The translations under genes were made by a program, and so were the position numbers. Below, piece after piece: positions 24,486-31,423 of a DNA stretch of 36,273 bases. The first letter of the stretch is position 1. Each line of letters starts with the position of its first letter. Below the pieces are notes generated by a model, which was not told the origin of the DNA, did no database searches, and worked only from the letters and a program-made list of their open reading frames with translations. The stretch spans positions 1 to 36,273 of the forward strand of contig JANJXT010000014.1 of the NCBI GenBank assembly GCA_024708885.1, written 5' to 3'. Source of the DNA: Thiobacillus sp. Lineage in GTDB: Bacteria; Pseudomonadota; Gammaproteobacteria; Burkholderiales; Thiobacillaceae.

Positions 24486-25545
24486 GCGCAAACGCCGCGG
24501 CGCCGTGCCGGTGTCCTTCCGGCGGCGGATTGTCCTGCTGCTCGCCTGCTGCCTCCTGGGCGCCGTCTCCGTACCCAGCGCCGCCCGGGTCCTGCGCGAC
24601 ATGGCCGGCGAGGCGGTGGCGGTGCCCGACCGGGTCGAGCGGGTGGCGACCATCGGCCCGGTGCCGGTGATCAACAGCCTGCTGTTCGCCCTGGGCGCGG
24701 GGGATCGGATCGCCAACGGCCTGCCCGAGTTCGCCAGTGGACCGCGCTACAGCTACCAGAAAGTCTTTGCGCCCCACACCGCCAGCCTGCCGTCGCTGCA
24801 GAATCTCGACCGCTCGCCGGATCTGGAGACATTGCTCGCCGCCCGCGTGGACGTGGTGCTGACCATGGACCGGGCGACGGCGCGCACCGTGCAGAAGGCC
24901 GGCCTGCCGGCCTTGTACGTCACCTGGCGCCAGCCGGAGGATGTCAAGGCCGCGGTGCGCCTGCTGGGCGACTTGCTTCACCGCGAACAGGCCGCCGCAC
25001 GCTACGCCGCCAATTTCGACGCTGCGCAGGCCCGCGTGGCCGCGGCCTTGCACGCCGCGTCACCGGCGCAGCCGCGGGTCCTCTACTTCAATCCGAAGAC
25101 GCTGACCCAGCCGCATCTCATCGTGGAATGGTGGATCCGCGCCGCCGGTGGCAAGAGCGTGACAGACGACGGGCGCACGGTGGAATCGCGCGGCTTCAAT
25201 CTGGAGCAACTGCTTGCCTGGGATCCGGACATTCTCATCGTGACCAGCCGGGAGGACGTGGCGGCGGTGCTCGCCAAGCCGCGCTTCCGCACCCTGAAGG
25301 CGGTGCGCGCCGGGCGCATCCTGGTCATTCCATTCGGGGCTCACATCTGGGGCAACCGCACCGCCGAGCAGCCGCTGACCCTGCTGTGGGCCGCGCAGCA
25401 CTTCCACCCCGATTTGTTCCAGGACATGGACCTCGCCGCCGAGACGCAAGCCTTTTACCGCGATCTCTTCGGCACCGCGCTGTCCGCCGCGCAGGTTCGC
25501 GAAATCCTCGACGGCGGGCCGCCCACAGCCTCCATTTCCCGTTGA
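24475..25545 (+). CDS. BtuF/FecB-type periplasmic binding protein 5
   Basis: The 356-aa protein has a long basic N-terminus (MRIERKRRG) and signal peptide, then VLRDMAGEAVAVPDRVERVATIGPVPVINSLLFALG, DLETLLAARVDVVLTM, LPALYVTWRQPEDVKAAVRLLGDLL, GFNLEQLLAWDPDILIVTS and FGAHIWGNRTAEQPLTLLWAAQHFHPD. It lacks the N-W-I-D-R-P-P-S motif of proteins 2 and 4 and replaces it with W-G-N-R-T-A-E, so its ligand contacts probably differ. The start lies inside the preceding methyltransferase gene. Confidence 0.88.
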   Translation: MRIERKRRGAVPVSFRRRIVLLLACCLLGAVSVPSAARVLRDMAGEAVAVPDRVERVATIGPVPVINSLLFALGAGDRIANGLPEFASGPRYSYQKVFAPHTASLPSLQNLDRSPDLETLLAARVDVVLTMDRATARTVQKAGLPALYVTWRQPEDVKAAVRLLGDLLHREQAAARYAANFDAAQARVAAALHAASPAQPRVLYFNPKTLTQPHLIVEWWIRAAGGKSVTDDGRTVESRGFNLEQLLAWDPDILIVTSREDVAAVLAKPRFRTLKAVRAGRILVIPFGAHIWGNRTAEQPLTLLWAAQHFHPDLFQDMDLAAETQAFYRDLFGTALSAAQVREILDGGPPTASISR

Positions 25546-25575
25546 TTCGACCACCCGCCCACAAAGGAGCACGAC

Positions 25576-26646
25576 ATGGACCTCACCCCCCCGAACATCG
25601 ATCCGGCCAACCTGGAAACGCCGCCGGCGGTCGCCGCCGTGCGCCGCATCGCCGACGGCTTCAAGGCATTCCAGGTGCTGCGCGCGGGCCTGAAGAGCGG
25701 CCTGTTCGACTGGCTGGAGCAGAACGGGCCGGCGGAACGGCCAGCCATCGCCACGGCCCTGAAACTGCGCGGCGCCCATCTGGCCGGCTTCCTCCAGACC
25801 CTGGAAGACCTCGGCCTCATCGTGCGGCAGGGCACCCTGTATGGCCTGGTGCCGGGCATGCGCGAGGCGCTCCTGACCGACAGCCCTTGGTATCAGGGGC
25901 CGGTGGTCGAGGGCCTGGCGAGCCCGGAAGGCAGCTGGGCCGACTTTTCCCGCTTCATGACCGAAGACCGGACCGCGGCGCCCGCCGACCTGAGCATGCC
26001 CGTGCGACAACATCCGTTCCTGGACGAGGCGAGCGCCCTGGCACTTCGTCTGGCCCAGCTGGACGGTGAGAACAGCACCACGTCGCGTCGGCTGCTCTGC
26101 TTCGATGCCACCGCTGGCCTGGCGGCCGTCGCGCTCTGTCTCGCCCGGCCCCAGTGGAACGCGACGGCCATCGTCCCGGCCACGGCGGTCGAGGCGGCAC
26201 GGGACCTGGTCGCGGGCCTGGGTCTGGGCGGGCGCTGCCGTGTCGAGGCGGGCACGCCGCTGGACTTTGCCGTGGACGGCGCCTTCGACCGGGTGGTGCT
26301 GTTCCACGCCCTCTATGCCGTGCGCAAGGACATGGCCCAGGCGCTGGCCGCCATCGCCGGCCATCTGGCGCCGGGCGGCACGCTGTGCTCGGCCCACTGG
26401 TTCTGCCTGGAATCCTGCGAGACCGCGCCCGGCGGCCTGCGCGATCTGGACCGGGCGGTGCTGCTCGACCAGCATCCGCTGTGCCACGTGGAATCCTTCG
26501 GCGGGCGCTTCGCCGCCGCCGGGCTGGGTTACGAAGGCCGCGAGGAGTTCGACGGGCCCTATGGCCATCTGAAGCTGCACTTCGCCACCCGTAGGCAGGA
26601 GCGCCAGGCCACCGCCGCGTCGTGCGCGCACAATGGCTGCTGCTGA
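25576..26646 (+). CDS. Methyltransferase-fold protein 3 with ruined SAM motif and Cys-rich tail
   Basis: The 356-aa protein is a paralogue of methyltransferase 2: same winged-helix start (DGFKAFQVLRAGLKSGLFDWLE), same fold order, and the shared H274-W-F-C277-x3-C281 and H300-P-L-C303 blocks. SAM motif I, however, reads LLCFDATAGLAAVAL in place of D-x-G-G-G-x-G, so SAM binding is doubtful. The tail ends CAHNGCC, three Cys and one His in seven residues. A good AAGGAG site precedes the ATG. I infer a non-catalytic partner of methyltransferase 2 or a metal carrier; a changed but working enzyme is the alternative. Confidence 0.8.
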   Translation: MDLTPPNIDPANLETPPAVAAVRRIADGFKAFQVLRAGLKSGLFDWLEQNGPAERPAIATALKLRGAHLAGFLQTLEDLGLIVRQGTLYGLVPGMREALLTDSPWYQGPVVEGLASPEGSWADFSRFMTEDRTAAPADLSMPVRQHPFLDEASALALRLAQLDGENSTTSRRLLCFDATAGLAAVALCLARPQWNATAIVPATAVEAARDLVAGLGLGGRCRVEAGTPLDFAVDGAFDRVVLFHALYAVRKDMAQALAAIAGHLAPGGTLCSAHWFCLESCETAPGGLRDLDRAVLLDQHPLCHVESFGGRFAAAGLGYEGREEFDGPYGHLKLHFATRRQERQATAASCAHNGCC

Positions 26647-26656
26647 AGGAGCCGGC

Positions 26657-27520
26657 ATGACGATCATGACTCCGCCCGGGGTGACCGCGGCATCCTCCCG
26701 TACCCTGCTCGCCGAACTGCACGCCGCCGTGCTCGACACCCTCGGCGCGGAGGCGAGGGCGCTGACACTGGAACGCGCGGTCATCGGCGTCTTCTTCACC
26801 GGCGTCAAGCTCGCCAACGGCGCCGGCGGCCTGTGCGCGACGCCGATCAAGAGCGTGCCCGAGGCGGTGTGCTGCCCCAGTTCCGCCAAGGCGATGCCGG
26901 TGCCGGGCAAGATCAGGGGCCGGCCGGCGGTGCAGGTGCTGGACGACCTCTACCGGACGCAGGACCTGCGCCGGGCGCTCGCCATCGCCACCCTGAACGC
27001 CCTGGCCGAAACACTGTGGCGGCGCGACGGGCCGCCGGCCGATGCCGAGGTGCTCACGGGCGACGCCTTCGAGGCGCTGACGATCGAGCCCGGCCGGAAG
27101 GTGGCGCTGGTGGGCGCGTTTCCGCCCTACATGCGCGAACTGCGCCGGCGCGAACAGCCTTTCAACGTGCTGGAGATGGACCCGGCCACGCTCAAGCCCG
27201 AGGAGATGCCCTACTACGTGCCGGCCGAACGCGCGCCGGAGGTGGTGCCGCAGGCCGACGTCTTCATCACCACCGGCACTACCCTCGTCAACGGCAGCCT
27301 GGACGGCCTGCTGCGCCTGTTGAAGCCGGGCGCGCAGGCGGCGGTGATCGGGCCGACCGCGACCCTCATCGCCGCGCCCTACCGGGCGCGCGGCGTCACT
27401 GTGGTGGGCGGCACGCGGGTGCTGGCGGTGGACGAGCTGCTGGAAATCCTGGCCGAGGGCGGCTCTGGCTACCACTTCTTCGGCAAGACGGTGGAGCGCG
27501 TCACGCTGCGCCTGGAATGA
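26657..27520 (+). CDS. DUF4213/DUF364 putative heavy-metal chelation protein 2
   Basis: The 287-aa protein contains both halves of the family. The DUF4213-like half has ERAVIGVFFTGVKLANGAGG, with Cys60 and the pair Cys72-Cys73, then a MPVPGKIRGRPA loop. The DUF364 Rossmann-like half has GRKVALVGAFPPYMRELRRR, ADVFITTGTTLVNGSLDGLLRLL and VIGPTATLIAAPYRARGVTVVGGT. I chose the ATG at 26657 because AAGGAG stands before it; an ATG at 26633 overlaps the preceding gene. It is more complete than the copy at 12576. Family function is unproven. Its stop overlaps the tonB start (ATGA). Confidence 0.87.
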   Translation: MTIMTPPGVTAASSRTLLAELHAAVLDTLGAEARALTLERAVIGVFFTGVKLANGAGGLCATPIKSVPEAVCCPSSAKAMPVPGKIRGRPAVQVLDDLYRTQDLRRALAIATLNALAETLWRRDGPPADAEVLTGDAFEALTIEPGRKVALVGAFPPYMRELRRREQPFNVLEMDPATLKPEEMPYYVPAERAPEVVPQADVFITTGTTLVNGSLDGLLRLLKPGAQAAVIGPTATLIAAPYRARGVTVVGGTRVLAVDELLEILAEGGSGYHFFGKTVERVTLRLE

Positions 27521-28335
27521 CCATGGCCTGGACGGTGGAAGCGCATTACTTCGACCTGGGCACTCCCGGGCCCGTCCCGTCCGCGCGCCGCTGGCCGCAT
27601 GCGCTGGGCCTGTGGCTCGCGGTCGGCGCGGCGCACGCGGGTGTGCTCATGGTCATCCTGAACATGCCGACGCGAATCCCCCGTGTCGAGCGCGAAATCA
27701 TCCAGGCCGACCTGATCCAGCCGCCGGTGCCGCTGCCCGCGAGGCCGGCGCCACGGCCGGAGTCACCGAAACCCATGCCGAAACCGGTGCCGAAACGGCC
27801 ACCGGAAGCCAGGCCGGCACCGCCCCGCGAGGCGCCTGTCGTCGAACCCGCACCGGTCCCCGAGATCAAACCGGCCGAGCCCGTGCCGCTTCTGGCGGTA
27901 CCCGCGCCGGTCGGCGACCCGCCGCCCACTTCCTTCGTCGTGCCGGTTTCATCCCCCGTCACTTCCAGCGCCGCGACCGCACCCGGGGGAGCGGAAACGG
28001 ACGTGGGGGGCGGCACGGCGGGCGGCTCCGCGCCGCCGGTCCCGGCCCAGCCGCCCCTGGTGTTGCCGGTCTACAGTGCCGCCTATCTGGAAAATCCGCC
28101 GCCGGCATACCCGCCCACGTCGCGTCAGCGGCGCGAAAGCGGGCGGGTACTGCTGCGCGTCTTCGTCTCGGCCTCGGGGCGCAGCGAGCGGGTCGAGGTC
28201 AAGGTGTCGTCCGGCTTCGAACGCCTCGACCATGCGGCCCGCGAGACCGTCGCCACCTGGCGTTTCGTGCCCGCCCGCCGGGGCGCCGATCCCGTGGCCG
28301 CCTGGGTGCAGATCCCCATCGTCTTTGTTCTGTGA
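27517..28335 (+). CDS. tonB: TonB energy-transducing protein
   Basis: The 272-aa protein has a short cytoplasmic start, one membrane anchor (about 29-48, with the His of the ALGLWLAVGAAHAGVLMV helix typical of TonB), a proline-rich periplasmic spacer with P-x-P and K-P repeats, and a C-terminal TonB domain (PPAYPPTSRQRRESGRVLLRVFVSASGRSERVEVKVSSGFERLDHAA, then WRFVPARRG). It links the proton-driven ExbBD motor to receptors. Its position directly before exbB and exbD and after the receptor genes suggests dedicated use by the three receptors here. Confidence 0.93.
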   Translation: MTMAWTVEAHYFDLGTPGPVPSARRWPHALGLWLAVGAAHAGVLMVILNMPTRIPRVEREIIQADLIQPPVPLPARPAPRPESPKPMPKPVPKRPPEARPAPPREAPVVEPAPVPEIKPAEPVPLLAVPAPVGDPPPTSFVVPVSSPVTSSAATAPGGAETDVGGGTAGGSAPPVPAQPPLVLPVYSAAYLENPPPAYPPTSRQRRESGRVLLRVFVSASGRSERVEVKVSSGFERLDHAARETVATWRFVPARRGADPVAAWVQIPIVFVL

Positions 28336-28343
28336 GTTCTGCC

Positions 28344-29060
28344 ATGTCCGCATCCTCGCTCGGTCTTCTCCATTTCTTCGCCGAGGCCGACTGGCTCGCG
28401 CGCGCCCTGCTCATCGCCATGCTCGTCGCCTCGCTGGCGAGCTGGGTGATGATCGCCGAGCGCCTGACCGGCCACTGGCGGCTCGCCCGGCGCGGCGCCG
28501 CCTTTCTGGCCCGCTACCGGCGCGCCCACACGCTCGCCGAAGTGGCGGACGGACCGCCGGCCGATCCCTGGGCCAGGCTCGCGCGCCTGGCCCAGGACGC
28601 CAGCCGCCACTACCGCCTGCACACCAACATCCACGTCGAGGCCGGCGGCGGCCTGTCCGAGTTCCTCACGCGCTCGCTGCGCCAGGGCATCGAGGAAGAG
28701 GCCGAGCGCCTGGAGCGCGGCCTGACCCTGCTGGCCTCCATCGGCTCGACCGCGCCCTTCGTCGGCCTGTTCGGCACGGTCTGGGGCATCTACCATGCCC
28801 TCGTCGCCATCGGCCTGTCCGGACAGGGGACGCTGGACAAGGTGGCCGGTCCCGTGGGCGAGGCCCTGATCATGACCGCCCTCGGCCTGGCGGTGGCGAT
28901 CCCCGCGGTGCTGGGCTACAACGCCCTGACCCGGCGCAACCGCATCCTGCTGGGGCGCCTCGATGCCTTCGGCCACGACCTCCTGGCCCTGGCGCTCACC
29001 GGCGCGCCGCTGGCCTACGGCCTGCGCGACGGCACGTCGGTTCAGGCGGAGGGCGCGTGA
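28344..29060 (+). CDS. exbB: ExbB/TolQ-family proton channel protein
   Basis: The 238-aa protein has a first membrane helix (DWLARALLIAMLVASLASWVMIAE), a cytoplasmic helical stretch, and two further helices with ERGLTLLASIGSTAPFVGLFGTVWGIYHAL and VGEALIMTALGLAVAIPAVLGYNAL. These are the conserved MotA/TolQ/ExbB signatures. It lies 8 bp after tonB, and its stop overlaps the exbD start (TGATG). The order TonB-ExbB-ExbD is that of a complete energising unit. Confidence 0.94.
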   Translation: MSASSLGLLHFFAEADWLARALLIAMLVASLASWVMIAERLTGHWRLARRGAAFLARYRRAHTLAEVADGPPADPWARLARLAQDASRHYRLHTNIHVEAGGGLSEFLTRSLRQGIEEEAERLERGLTLLASIGSTAPFVGLFGTVWGIYHALVAIGLSGQGTLDKVAGPVGEALIMTALGLAVAIPAVLGYNALTRRNRILLGRLDAFGHDLLALALTGAPLAYGLRDGTSVQAEGA

Positions 29061-29494
29061 TGGCCATGGGCAGCCTGGGACCCGCGGGCGGCCGCCGCCC
29101 CATGCACGAAATCAACGTCATCCCCCTGGTGGACGTGATGCTGGTGCTGCTGGTCATCTTCATCGTCACCGCGCCGCTGTTGACCCACGCCGTCAAGCTG
29201 GACCTGCCGCGGGCAAGCAGCCAGCCCAATCTCATCCGCGCCGACCGTGTGGAAATCGCAGTACGCCGCGATGGCAGCCTGTTCTGGGATGGCGAGCCAG
29301 TGACCCACGCCGAACTGGAGCGGCGCGCCGCCGCCATCGCCGGCCGCGCGCTGGACACCGAAGTGCATCTGCATGGCGATGCGACCGCACCCTACGGTGA
29401 CATGGCGCGCGTCCTCTCCACGCTCGCCAGGAGCGGCCTGTCGCGCATCGGCTTCGTGACCGATCCCAGGAACGACGAGGCGGCGGGGCCATGA
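29060..29494 (+). CDS. exbD: ExbD/TolR-family protein
   Basis: The 144-aa protein has the N-terminal HEINVIPLVDVMLVLLVIFIVTAP membrane helix with the conserved Asp that carries protons, and a periplasmic domain (VEIAVRRDGSLFWDGEPV, VHLHGDATAPYGDMARVL). It begins within the exbB stop and ends in an ATGA overlap with the NTPase gene, so the energising unit and that cytosolic protein are translated together. Confidence 0.94.
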   Translation: MAMGSLGPAGGRRPMHEINVIPLVDVMLVLLVIFIVTAPLLTHAVKLDLPRASSQPNLIRADRVEIAVRRDGSLFWDGEPVTHAELERRAAAIAGRALDTEVHLHGDATAPYGDMARVLSTLARSGLSRIGFVTDPRNDEAAGP

Positions 29495-30033
29495 GCCGCG
29501 CCGCGCCATCACCGGAAGGCGTTCTCGCCACCCTCCGCGAGGGGGAGCCTCCGCGCCTCATTCTGCTCACCGGCGGGCGGGGTTCGAGCAAGACCCGCTG
29601 GTGTCTCGCCCTGTGCGAGGCCGCCCGCCACATCGGGCTTCAAACTGCCGGCGTGCTTTCGCCGCCGGTCTACGCGGATGGCGCCAAGCTCGCCATCGAC
29701 GTGATGGACGCGGCGACCGGCGAACGCCGCCGCCTGGCCGTGCGGCCGCCGCCGAACGAAGCCGGCACCGCCGGGCTGGGCTGGCGCTTCGACGCGGCCG
29801 CGCTCGCCTGGGGTGATGCCGTGCTGCAAAATGCCGGGGGCTGCGACCTGCTGCTCGTCGACGAACTGGGTCCGCTGGAGTTTCACGGCAAAGGCGGATT
29901 CAGCCAGGGCTTCGCCGCCATCGAGGCGCGCCGCTACCGCCTGGCCGTGGCCGTGGTGCGCCCCGAACTTCTCGGCGCCGCCCTGGACCGCTGGCCCTGG
30001 ACCGCCTTCATCTACGACAAGGACCTGCCATGA
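29491..30033 (+). CDS. P-loop NTPase related to the THEP1 nucleoside-triphosphatase family
   Basis: The 180-aa protein has a P-loop-like ILLTGGRGSSKTRWCLAL (about 23-40), a strand GVLSPPVYADGAKLAIDVMD, and a Walker B-type LLLVDELGPLEF, which is typical of THEP1-like NTPases (PF03266). The residue before the P-loop Lys is Ser instead of the usual Gly (G-x4-S-K-T). It is soluble, with no signal. Coupling to exbD suggests a role in the import system, perhaps as a metallochaperone-type NTPase, but no function is proved for such neighbours. It overlaps the next gene by four bases. Confidence 0.78.
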   Translation: MSRAAPSPEGVLATLREGEPPRLILLTGGRGSSKTRWCLALCEAARHIGLQTAGVLSPPVYADGAKLAIDVMDAATGERRRLAVRPPPNEAGTAGLGWRFDAAALAWGDAVLQNAGGCDLLLVDELGPLEFHGKGGFSQGFAAIEARRYRLAVAVVRPELLGAALDRWPWTAFIYDKDLP

Positions 30034-30464
30034 CCCACCGTCCCCGCTGGCTGCCGCCGCCGCCGCGCCTGTTCCCCGGCCAGCGCTGGCTCAACATCAC
30101 CCTGCGCGGCCTGCACCTGGTCGGTATCGCAGGGGTGGCCGGCGGCTTCCTGTTCGACCTGCCCGAGGCGCAATGGACGCTCTACGGGATGCTCGCGATC
30201 GCCACCGGCGCCTCGCTCGCCGCCCTCTACATCTGGACCGACGCAGGCTGGCTCGTCATGCTGAAGGGCCAGGCCGTGATGGCCAAGCTCGCGCTGCTGG
30301 CGCTGGCGCTTGCCAGTCCCGCCTGGCGGGCGGAAATCTTCATGCTGGTCATCCTGCTGTCCGCCTTCTTCGCCCACGCGCCCGATCGCGTGCGCAGCTA
30401 CGCCTGGGGCCGCGCAGCGCGGCCCTGCAAGACCACCGTCACCATTCAGGAGAACACGCCATGA
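30030..30464 (+). CDS. Small inner-membrane protein, about four helices, unknown family
   Basis: The 144-aa protein starts with a proline-rich cytoplasmic stretch and then has hydrophobic segments at about residues 28-45, 50-70, 78-98 and 103-118. A His-Leu-Val in the first helix (LRGLHLVGIAGVAGGFLF) could be a ligand for heme or metal, but one residue is thin evidence. I do not recognise the family. It is tied by ATGA overlaps to both the NTPase before it and methyltransferase 4 after it, so it belongs to the same unit. Confidence 0.75.
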   Translation: MTHRPRWLPPPPRLFPGQRWLNITLRGLHLVGIAGVAGGFLFDLPEAQWTLYGMLAIATGASLAALYIWTDAGWLVMLKGQAVMAKLALLALALASPAWRAEIFMLVILLSAFFAHAPDRVRSYAWGRAARPCKTTVTIQENTP

Positions 30465-31252
30465 CCCATGCCGACATCGATTTCGGCCAACTCTACCGCA
30501 CCCACATGGCCGCCGCCGGCGGCCGCGAGAAACCGCCGGAAGAATGGGACGCCCGCGCCGAAGCGATGGGCAGGATGGTCGGCGAAAGCCGCTATGTCGA
30601 CGATTTCATCGGGCGCATGGATTGCTCCGGTTGCACAAGCCTGCTCGACGTCGGCTGCGGCACCGGCGCCATCGCGCTGGCCCTGGCGCCGCGCCTGCAA
30701 CGGGTGCTTGGCCTGGACTACAGCCAGGGCATGCTCGACGTGATGATGCGCAACGCCCGCGCGCTCGGCCTGGACAACGTCACGCCGATCCGCCGCGCCT
30801 GGGAAGACGACTGGAGCGACGTGCCGGCCTGCGACATCGTCACCGCCTCGCGCTCGACCACGGTGATGGACATGGCCGACGCCCTGGCCAGGCTCGACGC
30901 CAAGGCAAAAAAGCGCGTCTACCTGACCAGCCTGATCGGCGGCCGCTTCATCGACGCCGACGTCGCCGAACTGCTGGGTCACGCCCGGCCGGCGTTGCCC
31001 GACTACATCTACATCGTGAACATCCTGTACCGCATGGGCCGCTATCCGCGCCTCGACTACCTCGAGAACGACAACCGCCTGGCCGGCACGCAGGACTTCG
31101 ATGAATTCGTGCGCAAGGTGGCGTTTTCTCTCGGTGAGATCGACGACGCCGGACGGGCACGGCTGCGGCAGTGGTACGACGCCGACCCCGAGCGGGCGCG
31201 GCGCGGCGGCGCACCCTTCCGCTGGGCGTTCATCTCCTGGGACACGCGATGA
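30461..31252 (+). CDS. Class I SAM-dependent methyltransferase 4
   Basis: The 263-aa protein has motif I LLDVGCGTGAIALAL, acidic motif LGLDYSQGMLDVMMRNARALGL, and motif IV ACDIVTASRSTTVMDMADAL. A MDCSGCTSL segment before motif I gives a C-x2-C pair. AGGAG precedes the ATG. It is the last gene of the co-directional run; 171 bp follow before the exporter gene. It is intact, unlike methyltransferase 3. The substrate is unknown. Confidence 0.88.
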   Translation: MTHADIDFGQLYRTHMAAAGGREKPPEEWDARAEAMGRMVGESRYVDDFIGRMDCSGCTSLLDVGCGTGAIALALAPRLQRVLGLDYSQGMLDVMMRNARALGLDNVTPIRRAWEDDWSDVPACDIVTASRSTTVMDMADALARLDAKAKKRVYLTSLIGGRFIDADVAELLGHARPALPDYIYIVNILYRMGRYPRLDYLENDNRLAGTQDFDEFVRKVAFSLGEIDDAGRARLRQWYDADPERARRGGAPFRWAFISWDTR

Positions 31253-31423
31253 CCGCTGCCGTGCACGCGCCATGACGACGCCGAACCGGGCGCCAAGCGG
31301 CCCGCCCGTGCAGGGCTTGCCATCACACAAGGCCGCTGCTGCCCACCCGATCCCGTTCGCATGGGCCACGTCGTCCTGACGTAAACTGAGGCGTCCCGAA
31401 CCGCCGACGCCCCACCCGCATCG

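Noticed and set aside
7933..31252. Siderophore or methanobactin biosynthesis cluster
   Set aside because: No NRPS, NIS synthetase or MbnB/MbnC-like gene is present; the methyltransferases alone do not make a chelator.
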